Shown here: in pieces, positions 1-7,921 of the stretch
How the letters are laid out: each line of letters opens with the position of its first letter
Numbering within the stretch: position 1 is the first letter of the stretch
From: Iodidimonas sp. SYSU 1G8
GTDB taxonomy: Bacteria > Pseudomonadota > Alphaproteobacteria > SMXS01
Length of the DNA stretch: 64,000 nucleotides
Assembly: GCF_039655775.1 (NCBI RefSeq)
Contig: NZ_JBBYXJ010000002.1
Span: 372,001-436,000 of the forward strand
Direction of reading: 5' to 3'
Translations under genes and position numbers: made by a program
Notes under the pieces: model-generated
The model's input: the letters and a program-made list of their open reading frames with translations, nothing else
What the model was told of the DNA's origin: nothing
The model's database searches: none

Positions 1-98
1 ACGCCGAGCCGCATACGCAGCATAAAAGACACAGAAGATGGCGATAAAGTGTTGACCACCCTTGGTTCTTGGGTCATTCCGCAATGCACCACATGCTT

Positions 99-115
99 CT
101 GGCACGGCTCTTGAA
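99..115 (+). promoter_or_regulatory. sigma54-like -24/-12 element upstream of the porin gene
   Basis: TGGCAC at 100-105 and TTGAA at 111-115 are separated by 5 bases, the arrangement of an RpoN promoter (TGGCAC-N5-TTGCW). The -24 box is perfect, but the -12 box has A where the conserved C is expected, so it may be weak or fortuitous. It lies about 70 bases before the porin start. No clear NtrC dyad was seen in the short upstream stretch available. Confidence 0.35.
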
Positions 116-188
116 TAGTACCAGTCAGAGCGCTGCGTGGCTCTAACGACAAAACCAACGAGCCCCCAAGGGTAAGGAAGGACACATG

Positions 189-962
189 ATGAAATTCACG
201 AAGGCACTTGCACTGGCCGGTCTGGCCGCCGGTTTCATTGCGACGAGCGCGCCCGCCATGGCGCAGGACGCCGCCGAGCCGGACTTCTCGTTCTCGGGCA
301 ACGTCGCGATCACCAACGACTACGTTTTCCGCGGCTTCACCCAGACCAATGAAGACTTCGCGATCCAGGGCGGCCTCGATCTGGCGCACTCCAGCGGCCT
401 GTACATCGGCACCTGGGCGTCCAACGTCGAATTCCCCAGCGAGCCCGTGGGCAACCGCACCTCTTTCGAAATCGACTTCTACGGCGGTTTCAAGGGCACC
501 TTCGGCAACAGCATCTTCACCTACGACATCGGCGCCATCTACTACATGTACCCGGGCGACCCGGCCGGCAGCGATTATTCCTACTGGGAATTCTACGGCA
601 AGCTCGGCGCCGATTTCGGCTTCGCCTCGGTCGGTTCGGGCCTGGTGTATTCGCCTGACTTCTTCGGCGGCGTGGGCGACATGATCCACATCCCGCTGAA
701 CGTCTCCGTGCCGATCCCGCTCGGCAGCGACCAGTTCGGCCTCAGCGTCAGCGGCCAGCTCGGCTACAACGAGTATACCAACACAGGCGTGACCTGGGAT
801 GGCTTCACCGACAACTACCTGAACTGGAACATCGGCCTCACCGTGTCGATCACCGACTGGTTCAACGTCGATGTGCGCTACCACGACACCGATCTGGACG
901 GCACCTACTGCAAGAACGTCTGCGACGAGCGCGTGACGTTCACGGTCAGCCGTTCGCTCTAA
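189..962 (+). CDS. TorF family putative outer-membrane porin
   Basis: A 257-residue secreted protein with a cleavable signal peptide (hydrophobic residues about 8-22, then A-M-A-Q). The mature part has many short aromatic-rich amphipathic beta strands and motifs such as TNDYVFRG and YDIGAIYY near the middle, typical of the TorF/TIGR02001 family of predicted outer-membrane barrels. The last residues end in the S-R-S-L pattern of a closing barrel strand. Two ATG codons are adjacent; the second (189) is better spaced from GGAAGG at 176-181. A terminator follows and a sigma54-like element precedes it, so it looks monocistronic. The transported substrate is unknown. Confidence 0.85.
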   Translation: MKFTKALALAGLAAGFIATSAPAMAQDAAEPDFSFSGNVAITNDYVFRGFTQTNEDFAIQGGLDLAHSSGLYIGTWASNVEFPSEPVGNRTSFEIDFYGGFKGTFGNSIFTYDIGAIYYMYPGDPAGSDYSYWEFYGKLGADFGFASVGSGLVYSPDFFGGVGDMIHIPLNVSVPIPLGSDQFGLSVSGQLGYNEYTNTGVTWDGFTDNYLNWNIGLTVSITDWFNVDVRYHDTDLDGTYCKNVCDERVTFTVSRSL

Positions 963-999
963 TTGTTTAGATAAGCTAGCCAGCTTCTCTCCCAACTGC

Positions 1000-1040
1000 G
1001 CCCGAGTACCGGATATCCCGGTGCTCGGGCTCTTTGTTTT
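1000..1040 (+). terminator. Rho-independent terminator of the porin gene
   Basis: GCCCGAGTACCGG pairs with CCGGTGCTCGGGC across an ATAT loop with one G-T mismatch, and is followed by TCTTTGTTTT. It starts 38 bases after the porin stop codon. Confidence 0.8.
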
Positions 1041-1068
1041 CCGGGAGGTCCCACGTGCGACGTACGGA

Positions 1069-1169
1069 CAAAAAAAGAGCCACTTCAGTTGCCTGAAGTG
1101 GCCCAAGTTTAGGGAGGAAACGCCCACGAAGGGCAGTACCTTCTCGCGAGAAATCGCGCCAAAGGTACA
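1069..1169 (-). ncRNA. AbcR/alpha-r15-like trans-acting small RNA (candidate)
   Basis: Read on the minus strand, about 100 nt fold into three hairpins. The first pairs GTACCTT with AAGGTAC (1168-1162 with 1143-1137), with inner CGCGA/TCGCG pairing. The second is GCCC-TTCGT-GGGC. An unpaired stretch follows containing UUUCCUCCCUAAACUUGGG, whose UCCUCCC is a perfect anti-Shine-Dalgarno. The third is a perfect 10-bp terminator (GCCACTTCAG/CTGAAGTGGC, 1079-1102) followed by TCTTTTTTT. This architecture is that of alphaproteobacterial AbcR (alpha-r15) Hfq-dependent RNAs, which repress ABC-transporter and other mRNAs by masking ribosome-binding sites. A CTTGAT-N17-TCATAT promoter lies just upstream. 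The family assignment is from memory of motifs; an sRNA gene itself is strongly supported. A 75-codon open frame across it has no coding features. Confidence 0.75.
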
Positions 1170-1175
1170 TCTCTA

Positions 1176-1204
1176 ATATGAGAGCCCGGGCGCCGGTAAT
1201 CAAG
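1176..1204 (-). promoter_or_regulatory. promoter of the small RNA
   Basis: On the minus strand CTTGAT (1204-1199), 17 bases, then TCATAT (1181-1176). This resembles the CTTGAC-N17-CTATAT vegetative promoters of alphaproteobacteria and predicts a start near 1169, exactly at the first hairpin. Confidence 0.6.
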
Positions 1205-1257
1205 GGCTTTCCGAAAATCCTTTGAAATCAGTTGGTTGTGAAGGGCGGCGGCCGAAC

Positions 1258-2232
1258 TCACGGGGTGATGACGACCTTCCCGGTCGATTTGCGCGTCACC
1301 ACCGAGTCCAGCGCCTCCACCGCGCGCTCGAGCGGAAATGTCCGGGAGACCAGCGGGCGCAATTTCCCTTCCGCCAGCCAGTCGAGCAGCTGCTCCTGGC
1401 TGCGCCGCGACACCTCGGGCGCCAGCGTGTCGTAGCTCGGCCGGTTCACGCCGATGATGTCCACGTTCTTGACCATCACGTGGTTGGCCGGGATCTGCGG
1501 CACGCGGCCGCCGGCGAAGCCGATCACCAGGATGCGGCCCTCGAACGCGACGCAGCGCAGCGAGGCGTCGAAGACGTCGCCGCCGATGGGGTCGTAGACC
1601 ACGTCCGCGCCGCGCCCGCCGGTCAGTTCCTTGACCCGCTTGCGGATGTCCTCGCTCAGATAATCGATGGTCTCGTGGGCGCCGGCGGCACGGGCGATCG
1701 CCAGCTTCTCCGGTCCTCCGGCGGTGGCGATGATGCGCGCCCCGATGATGCGGCCGATCTCCACGGCCGTCAGGCCGACGCCCCCCGCCGCGCCGTGGAC
1801 CAGCAGGGTCTCGCCCGCCTGCAGGCGCGCCCGGTGAAGCAGCGCCACATGGCTGGTGCCGTAGGTGACGGCAAAGCTGGCCGCCTGCTCATAGCTCAGG
1901 CCGTCGGGCAGCCGGGTCAGCCGGCCGGCGTCCACCGCCACCAGCTCCGCATAGCCGCCCCGCCCCGGCAGGCCCATCACCCGGTCGCCGACCGAGAAGC
2001 CCTCGACGCCCGCGCCCAGCGCCACGATGTCGCCGGCGATTTCCGAGCCGGGCGTAAAGGGCAGCTCGGGCTGGTTCTGGTACTTGCCCGCCGTCATGAT
2101 GCTGTCGGCGAAGTTGATGCCGCAGGCGCGGATGCGCACCAGCGCCTGGCCGGGTCCGGCGACCGGATCGGCGATCTCCTCCAGCTTCAGCACGGACAGG
2201 TCGCCATACGCGCGGCACATGATGGCTTTCAT
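1258..2232 (-). CDS. NADPH:quinone oxidoreductase, zinc-independent MDR family
   Basis: A 324-residue medium-chain dehydrogenase/reductase of the quinone reductase (Qor) branch. The N-terminal GroES-like domain has the family pattern [16 protein letters not shown] near residue 37 and [15 protein letters not shown] near 58. The Rossmann half carries [17 protein letters not shown] around residue 144, the NADPH-binding AAxxGVG motif. The catalytic-zinc ligands of alcohol dehydrogenases are absent, so a quinone or enone reductase role is expected. It ends with GKVVITP, usual for the family. It lies 15 bases downstream of the FAD oxidoreductase and is probably cotranscribed with it. Confidence 0.85.
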   Translation of the reverse strand: MKAIMCRAYGDLSVLKLEEIADPVAGPGQALVRIRACGINFADSIMTAGKYQNQPELPFTPGSEIAGDIVALGAGVEGFSVGDRVMGLPGRGGYAELVAVDAGRLTRLPDGLSYEQAASFAVTYGTSHVALLHRARLQAGETLLVHGAAGGVGLTAVEIGRIIGARIIATAGGPEKLAIARAAGAHETIDYLSEDIRKRVKELTGGRGADVVYDPIGGDVFDASLRCVAFEGRILVIGFAGGRVPQIPANHVMVKNVDIIGVNRPSYDTLAPEVSRRSQEQLLDWLAEGKLRPLVSRTFPLERAVEALDSVVTRKSTGKVVITP

Positions 2233-2247
2233 GGCATCTCTCTCGGT

Positions 2248-3369
2248 CTAGCGGAATCGGTCGGGGGCATAGCTGGCGGCGGCGACGTCGAAGCCGTCCA
2301 GTTCCTCCGGCATCCGTCCCGCGACGATCAGGCTTTCGGCGAGGCGTCCCATCATCGGCGCGGTCTGGATGCCGTAGCCGCCCTGGCCGACGAACCAGAA
2401 GAAGCCGGGCGCGTCGGGCTCGAAGCCCACCACCGGGGTGCGGTCGGGCGAGAAGGTGCGCAGGCCCGCCCATTTGTTCTCCACATGCCGCACCGGGATG
2501 TCGGCTGCCTGCTGGATGCGGTCGATGGCGATGGCGATGTCGAGTTCCTCGGGCTGGGCGTCGACCGGATCGCTGGGCGTCTCGTCCGCCGGCGAGGCCA
2601 GAATCCGCCCGGATTCAGGCTTGAAATAAAAGTGGTCGTCGATGTCCAGCACCACCGGCCATGTCGGCGCGAAGCCCGGCGGCGGCGGCAGGATGACGAT
2701 GGTCCGGCGCAGCGGCTGCATCCCCACGGGCGCCAGACCGGCCAGCCGCGCCACATCGTCCGCCCATGCGCCCGCCGCGTTCAGCAGCACCGGCGCGCGC
2801 CATGTCCCCGACGGCGTCTCCACCGTCCAGAGACCGTCGATGCGGGTGATCGACGAGGCGGCGGCATCGGTGACGACCCTGCCGCCGTGCTGTTTCAGGC
2901 CGCGCAGGAAGCCCTGATGCACCGCGTTCACGTCGAGGTCGGAACATTCCGGCTCGAACAGCCCGCCCGCCACGTAGTCCTCGCGCAGCACCGGGCAGAG
3001 CGCGCGGGCCGCCGGACCGTCCATCCGGCTTACATCCGGCTCCAGCACCTGCAGCGCGGCGGCGAAGGCGTCCAGCGTGGCGAGCTGGTCCTGGCGCGCG
3101 ATGTAGAGGGCGCCGCGCTCGTGCATCAGGGGACTGTCCGAAAAACCGTCCGGCGGTTGGCGCAGGAACGGGCCGGAGGCGATGGTCAGGGGCCGGATGT
3201 TGGGGCCGCCATAGGACGGCGCGTAGAACGCGGCCGAGCGGCCCGTCGTGTGATAACCGGGCGCGCTCTCGCGCTCCAGCAGCGCCACGGAACCGTGGCG
3301 GCTGAGAAAGTAACCCGCGCTGGCCCCGGCGATACCGGCGCCGATGATGAGAAAATCGCAGTCCTGCAT
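2248..3369 (-). CDS. FAD-dependent oxidoreductase, DAO (glycine oxidase / D-amino-acid dehydrogenase) family
   Basis: A 373-residue flavoprotein opening with a dinucleotide-binding fold ([20 protein letters not shown]) followed by [18 protein letters not shown], where the acidic residue binds the FAD ribose. The C-terminal half has the DAO signature [19 protein letters not shown] and [20 protein letters not shown], characteristic of the FAD-pyrophosphate region. The substrate is unresolved; amino acids, 2-hydroxy acids or sarcosine-like amines are all possible. The start at 3369 puts the FAD motif at the usual distance and has GGAAG upstream; an in-frame ATG at 3402 would add 11 atypical residues. 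Confidence 0.8.
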   Translation of the reverse strand: MQDCDFLIIGAGIAGASAGYFLSRHGSVALLERESAPGYHTTGRSAAFYAPSYGGPNIRPLTIASGPFLRQPPDGFSDSPLMHERGALYIARQDQLATLDAFAAALQVLEPDVSRMDGPAARALCPVLREDYVAGGLFEPECSDLDVNAVHQGFLRGLKQHGGRVVTDAAASSITRIDGLWTVETPSGTWRAPVLLNAAGAWADDVARLAGLAPVGMQPLRRTIVILPPPPGFAPTWPVVLDIDDHFYFKPESGRILASPADETPSDPVDAQPEELDIAIAIDRIQQAADIPVRHVENKWAGLRTFSPDRTPVVGFEPDAPGFFWFVGQGGYGIQTAPMMGRLAESLIVAGRMPEELDGFDVAAASYAPDRFR

Positions 3370-3449
3370 GATGCGGCGGCTTCCGGCTTCCCCTGTTGGC
3401 ATGGAGTGCCTAACCTAGGCACGGAACCAGGACGCGCAAGGGGAAATCC

Positions 3450-4256
3450 GTGACGGCTACCGACACCGGCGAACCGCTGAACACCCGACAGATCGCCGAC
3501 CTGCTCGCTTTCGCGCATCGGCTCGCCGATGTCGCCGGCAGGGTGATCCGGCCGCATTTCCGCGCCTCCGGCGCGGTCGATAACAAGCGCCTCGCTGATT
3601 TCGATCCGGTCACCGCCGCCGATCGGGATGCCGAAAGCGCCATGCGCGACCTGATCGCCGCCCACTATCCTGATCATGCCGTCTATGGCGAGGAGCACGG
3701 CGCCCAGTGGGGCGCGCGTTTCACCTGGGTGCTCGACCCCATCGATGGCACCCGCTCGTTCATCGGCGGCTTTCCCACCTGGGGCACGCTGATCGCGCTC
3801 GCCGAACATGGCCGCCCGGTAATCGGCATCATGGACCAGCCGATTATCGGCGAGCGGTTCGTCGGCGCCCCGAACGGGGCCTTCCTCGGCGACCGGAAGC
3901 TCGCGGTGCGGCCCTGCGCCGGGCTGGCCGACGCTGTACTCTACGCGACCACTCCGGACATGTTCGAGCCGGCGCGCGAGATGCCGGCATTCCAGCGGGT
4001 CGAGCGGCAGGTGAAGCTGCGCCGCTTCGGCGGCGACTGCTACGCCTATTGCATGCTGGCGCACGGCCTGCTCGACGTGATCGTCGAGGCCGCCATGCAG
4101 CCCTATGACATCCAGGCGCTGATCCCGATCGTCGAGGGCGCGGGTGGCATCGTCACCAACTGGGAAGGCGAGCCGGCCTGGAATGCCGGGCGTATCCTGG
4201 CGGCGGGCGACAGGCGGGTCCATGCCGCGGCGCTCGAGGCGCTGAACCGGGCTTAA
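3450..4256 (+). CDS. hisN: histidinol-phosphatase, inositol-monophosphatase fold
   Basis: A 268-residue metal-dependent phosphatase. It has the family motifs GEEHG (metal-binding Glu, about residue 85) and WVLDPIDGTRSFIGGFPTWG (about 93-112), whose aspartates bind the catalytic metals, plus the late motif QPYDIQALIPIVEGAGG with the third aspartate. The GFPTWGTLIAL segment and the Y-A-T-T-P-D-M-F stretch resemble HisN-type histidinol phosphatases rather than SuhB, giving histidinol from histidinol phosphate. The start is GTG with AAGGGG 8 bases upstream. It is divergent from the FAD oxidoreductase and its stop overlaps the convergent hydrolase stop by 4 bases. Confidence 0.75.
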   Translation: MTATDTGEPLNTRQIADLLAFAHRLADVAGRVIRPHFRASGAVDNKRLADFDPVTAADRDAESAMRDLIAAHYPDHAVYGEEHGAQWGARFTWVLDPIDGTRSFIGGFPTWGTLIALAEHGRPVIGIMDQPIIGERFVGAPNGAFLGDRKLAVRPCAGLADAVLYATTPDMFEPAREMPAFQRVERQVKLRRFGGDCYAYCMLAHGLLDVIVEAAMQPYDIQALIPIVEGAGGIVTNWEGEPAWNAGRILAAGDRRVHAAALEALNRA

Positions 4257-5185
4257 GCCTCGTTCAGTATCCGGCGGCTGAAGTCGTCGAAAACGCGCCA
4301 GAACTCGTCCCGAAGCGGATCGCTCTCCTTGAGCAATTCGTGGCGCGCCCCGTCGATGCGGTGCAGTTCGCAGCAGGCCACACGCGCGGCGAAGCGGTCC
4401 TGCGCCGAGTTGGACACGATCCGGTCCTCCCCGGCCTGGACAATACAGACCGGGGTACGGAAACCGTCCAGATAGGCCCGGTCCTCGAACAGCGCGATGG
4501 ACCGCAGCGCCGCCTTCAGCCAGCCATAGGTGGCGCCGCCCGAGGCCAGATCCGGATTGGCCGCGATCTGCGCATGGGTGGCGGCAAAGCGCCGCGGGTC
4601 CGATGTCAGCCTGTTGCCATCGAAGACCTGCTTGTGGGAACCATAGTCGCGGCTTCCCGGCGCGTAGGCGTCCGAAAAGCCCAGGCCGACGCCGGTGTCG
4701 ATGATCGCGCCGATCAGCCAACGCAGACGCGTCGGCAGCGCGATATCCAGCATGGGCGCCGACAGCACCGCTCCGATGATCGCCGGGGGCCGGTTATGCA
4801 GATATCGCAGCGCGATGTGCCCGCCCATGGAATGGCCCAGCAGCAGGATGGGGCCTGGCAAGGTGGGGGCGACCCGGGTCTCGATGAACTGTTCCAGATC
4901 GTCGGCATAACGCCGGAAGCTTGTGGCGTGAATTTTCTGACGGTTGGCGAGGGATCGCTGCGACAGCCCCTGGCTGCGCCAGTCCAGCGCGGCGACGGCG
5001 AAATCCCGCGACAGCAGGTCGCCGATGGTTTCGAAATGCTTTTCGATGAACTCGGTGAAGCCGCCCAGCATCACCACCGTGCCGCGCGGCGTCGGCCGGG
5101 GCCAGAAGGCATAGCGCAAAACAGCGCCGTCATCGGCCCGGAAGGTCGCGAACGTCCCGCCCGGCGGCGACGGCATCGGCGTCAC
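4253..5185 (-). CDS. alpha/beta hydrolase, monoacylglycerol lipase / lysophospholipase-like
   Basis: A 310-residue serine hydrolase of the Hydrolase_4 type. The nucleophile elbow is GHSMGGHIALRYL (about residue 127-139), the oxyanion-region motif is MLGGFTEFIEKH (about 40), and the late catalytic His is in DGARHELLKESD (about 283). The DWRSQGLSQR element is typical of PldB/monoglyceride lipase relatives. No signal peptide is seen, so it should be cytosolic. Its ATG overlaps the stop of the upstream ABC-F gene (ATGA at 5182-5185), indicating translational coupling in a two-gene unit. Confidence 0.8.
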   Translation of the reverse strand: MTPMPSPPGGTFATFRADDGAVLRYAFWPRPTPRGTVVMLGGFTEFIEKHFETIGDLLSRDFAVAALDWRSQGLSQRSLANRQKIHATSFRRYADDLEQFIETRVAPTLPGPILLLGHSMGGHIALRYLHNRPPAIIGAVLSAPMLDIALPTRLRWLIGAIIDTGVGLGFSDAYAPGSRDYGSHKQVFDGNRLTSDPRRFAATHAQIAANPDLASGGATYGWLKAALRSIALFEDRAYLDGFRTPVCIVQAGEDRIVSNSAQDRFAARVACCELHRIDGARHELLKESDPLRDEFWRVFDDFSRRILNEA

Positions 5186-7026
5186 GCGGCGCCCTCCAGG
5201 TCTTCCCGCATCATTTCCAGTTCCAGCCAGCGGTCCTGCTTGCGCTCCAGCAGCTTGCGCGCGGTGTCCAGCAGCCTGGCCAGTTTGGCGATGGCGTCCG
5301 GGTCGCGCGCCAGCTCGCGCGGGTCCGCCAGCTGTCCCTCGATCTTGGCGATGTCGCGCTCCAGCGCTTCCATCTCGCCCGGCAGGTTTTCCAGCTCGCG
5401 CTGGTCCTTGTAGGTCATCTTCGGCTTGGGCGCGGTGCGCGGCGCATCGGCGGGCCGGGCCTTTGCCGCGGCGGGCGCCGGGACACTGTCGGTCTGCATC
5501 ATCGCCTGGATACCGCCGCGCTGCATCAGCATGTCCGAATAGCCGCCGGCATATTCACGGACTTTTCCGTCCGGGTCGAAGCTGATCGTGCTGGTGACCA
5601 TGCGGTCGAGGAAGTCGCGGTCATGGCTGACCAGCAGTACCGTGCCCGCATAGGAGGCGACGATGTCCTCCAGCACGTCCAGCATGTCCATGTCGAGATC
5701 GTTGGTGGGCTCGTCCAGGATCAGCACGTTGGACTGCTTGGTGAACAGCTTGGCGAGCAGTAGCCGGTTCTTCTCGCCGCCCGACAGCGCGCCCACGGGC
5801 TGGCGCGCCTGGCTGGGGTCGAAGAGGAAATCCTTCAGGTAGCCGACCACGTGACGGACCACGCCCTGGACGTTGACCGAATCGCCGCCGCCCCCGATTT
5901 CCTTGTCGGTCAGGGTTTCCCAAAGCGTGCGCTTGGGATCGAGCCGGGCGCGGGTCTGATCGAAATAGGCGACTTCCAGGTTGGTCCCCAGCTTGATCTG
6001 GCCGGAATCCTGCCGGATTTCGCCCGTCAGCAGCTTGATCAGCGTCGTCTTGCCCGCGCCGTTCGGGCCGACGATGCCGACCCGGTCGCCGCGCATGATG
6101 CGGGTCGAGAAGCCGTCGATGATGGTCCTGCCCCCATAGGACTTGCTGATGTTGCGCGCCTCGACGATACGGCGGCCGGCGGGCGGGCCGTCCTGCAGGT
6201 CCAGCTCGATCTTGTCGGGCTGTTTCAGCTGCTTCTGGCGCTTGTCGCGCAGCGCGTGCAACTCGCGCAGCCGGCCCTGGTTGCGGCGCCGGCGCGCGGT
6301 CACGCCCTTGTGCAGCCACTCGGTCTCCTCGATCAGCTTCTTCTCAAGCCGGTTCCGGACCGCCTCCTCTTCGGCGAAAATGGTCTCCGACCACTCGTCG
6401 AACGCGCTGTAGCCCTTCTCCATCACCCGCATGTTGCCCCGGTCCAGCCAGAAGGTGCGCCGGGTGACGGCCCGCAGGAAGGCCCGGTCGTGGCTGATCA
6501 GCAGCAGCGCCATGGGCGTGCTGGCCAGGGTTTTCTCGAGCCATAGGGTGGTGGCGATGTCCAGATGGTTGGTCGGCTCGTCCAGCAGCAGCACGTCCGG
6601 GTCGCCGACAAAGGCGCGGGCGATGGCCGCCTTGCGCAGCGCGCCGCCCGACAGGGTGCCGACCAGCGCCTCCGGATCGAGGCCCAGCGTCCCGATAAGG
6701 TCGCGGACCCGGTACTGGCGCTGGTCGCGATTGTCATCGTCCAACCCCTGCGACACGTAGTCGTTGACGCTCAGCTTGGGGTCGGGCGACGGATCCTGCG
6801 GCAGATACGCCACCTTGGTCCCGGGTTGCACGAAGCGCTCGCCCTTGTCGACCTCGATGATCCCGGCCAGGGCCTTGAGCAGGGTCGATTTGCCGCTGCC
6901 GTTGCGGCCGACGAGGCACACCTTGTCACCGGGCGAGATGGCCAGTTCCACGCCGCTGAACAGCGGCGCGGTGCCATAGGTGAGGCCGGCATTCTTCAGC
7001 GCGAGGATCGGTGGGCTCATGGCCAC
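5182..7026 (-). CDS. uup: ABC-F family ATPase, Uup-like
   Basis: A 614-residue soluble protein with two ABC nucleotide-binding domains and no membrane segment. The first Walker A is GRNGSGKST (about residues 39-47), with signature LSGGALRKAAIARA and Walker B VLLLDEPTNHLD. The second has GPNGAGKTT (about 319), signature LSGGEKNRLLLAKL and LILDEPTNDLDMD. Between them lies the charged linker of ABC-F translation factors; the C-terminus (about 540-610) is a coiled coil rich in Glu/Lys/Leu, as in Uup, which binds DNA and acts in ribosome or replication maintenance. ATG codons at 7026 and 7020 are both possible starts. Confidence 0.85.
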   Translation of the reverse strand: MAMSPPILALKNAGLTYGTAPLFSGVELAISPGDKVCLVGRNGSGKSTLLKALAGIIEVDKGERFVQPGTKVAYLPQDPSPDPKLSVNDYVSQGLDDDNRDQRQYRVRDLIGTLGLDPEALVGTLSGGALRKAAIARAFVGDPDVLLLDEPTNHLDIATTLWLEKTLASTPMALLLISHDRAFLRAVTRRTFWLDRGNMRVMEKGYSAFDEWSETIFAEEEAVRNRLEKKLIEETEWLHKGVTARRRRNQGRLRELHALRDKRQKQLKQPDKIELDLQDGPPAGRRIVEARNISKSYGGRTIIDGFSTRIMRGDRVGIVGPNGAGKTTLIKLLTGEIRQDSGQIKLGTNLEVAYFDQTRARLDPKRTLWETLTDKEIGGGGDSVNVQGVVRHVVGYLKDFLFDPSQARQPVGALSGGEKNRLLLAKLFTKQSNVLILDEPTNDLDMDMLDVLEDIVASYAGTVLLVSHDRDFLDRMVTSTISFDPDGKVREYAGGYSDMLMQRGGIQAMMQTDSVPAPAAAKARPADAPRTAPKPKMTYKDQRELENLPGEMEALERDIAKIEGQLADPRELARDPDAIAKLARLLDTARKLLERKQDRWLELEMMREDLEGAA

Positions 7027-7088
7027 GATGTATCAGGTCGCGGCGCGGCAGGGAATGGCGCAGTGGCGCCCGCGCATCGCGGTGGCGC

Positions 7089-7763
7089 TCAGGCCTTTTC
7101 CGGCGTCTGGAACACACGGTGGATAATGGTGCCCATGGCATCCTCCAGCCGCTTCCAGTCCTCGGGCTCGCGCACGGGGATGCCCCAGAAGTCCGGCGTC
7201 ACCCGGCCCCGCATGGTCAGGTGCTGGAAGCCGGCCAGCAGGATGGCGTAGATCGCGTCCGCGTCGACACCTTCCGGCGCCTCGACGCCGTGCATGAACT
7301 TGCGCTGGGATTCGCGTGCCGCGTTCCGCCGGGCGCGGGCCAGCGGCTCGATCACTTCCGGCGGCGCCGTCAGCTCCGAGGCCATGATCTCCTGCATCAT
7401 GGGCCGCTGCCGCAGGATGCGCGTATAGCAGATGATGGCGAGCCGGATCAGCTCGGCATAGTCGTCGACGCGCTGGCCCTTGGTCTCGTGCTGCGCCTCG
7501 GCCGAAATGTCGGCCACCGCGAGCCAGAAATGGGCGTCCTTGCCAAATTCCTCCAGCAGCGGTCCGAGCCCGCCGAAATAGCGGTAGATCAGCGGCTTGC
7601 CGATACCCGCTTCCTTCGCGATGGCGTTGACGCCAAGGCCGGTAAAGCCGTCGCGGGACAAGACCCGGCCCACGGCCTGCAGGATGTTTTTTCTGGTTGC
7701 TTCGGCGTCTCGGTGGGCCATTTGCCGTGTGTGTAGAGGGGCACTGTTCATCTTGGGAAGCAC
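7089..7763 (-). CDS. TetR/AcrR family transcriptional regulator
   Basis: A protein of up to 224 residues with an N-terminal TetR helix-turn-helix (RKNILQAVGRVLSRDGFTGL then VNAIAKEAGIGKPLIYRYFGG, roughly residues 24-66) and a larger all-helical ligand domain of unknown specificity. Three in-frame ATGs (7763, 7751, 7721) are possible starts. It is divergent from pmbA; the shared gap contains GCACAA (7760-7765) and TTGTGC (7786-7791), a 6-bp inverted repeat that could be its operator. The ligand and targets cannot be read from the sequence. Confidence 0.85.
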   Translation of the reverse strand: MLPKMNSAPLHTRQMAHRDAEATRKNILQAVGRVLSRDGFTGLGVNAIAKEAGIGKPLIYRYFGGLGPLLEEFGKDAHFWLAVADISAEAQHETKGQRVDDYAELIRLAIICYTRILRQRPMMQEIMASELTAPPEVIEPLARARRNAARESQRKFMHGVEAPEGVDADAIYAILLAGFQHLTMRGRVTPDFWGIPVREPEDWKRLEDAMGTIIHRVFQTPEKA

Positions 7764-7921
7764 AATCTACACCACAGTTTAGGTTTTGTGCCACGGGAAC
7801 GGACGGTTGCATGACAATTGATATAGGGCGGGTTTGGCCGGAGTTGCCGGTCGGTAACCGGTGTTCACGCCGACGCAAAGCACTCTATAGTGTGCGCCGC
7901 TCAATTTCGTAAGGACGTATC

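Noticed and set aside
976-1203. A 75-codon minus-strand open frame
   Set aside because: It coincides with a structured RNA and two terminators, lacks a ribosome site and has no coding features.
1222-3453. A 743-codon open frame on the plus strand
   Set aside because: It is antisense to the quinone reductase and FAD oxidoreductase, which have clear motifs; its own product is Arg/His/Gln-rich without any family pattern, as expected from high GC.
7760-7791. GCACAA/TTGTGC inverted repeat between the TetR gene and pmbA
   Set aside because: Only 6 bp per arm with a 20-base spacer; too weak to list as an operator on its own, mentioned only as a possibility.
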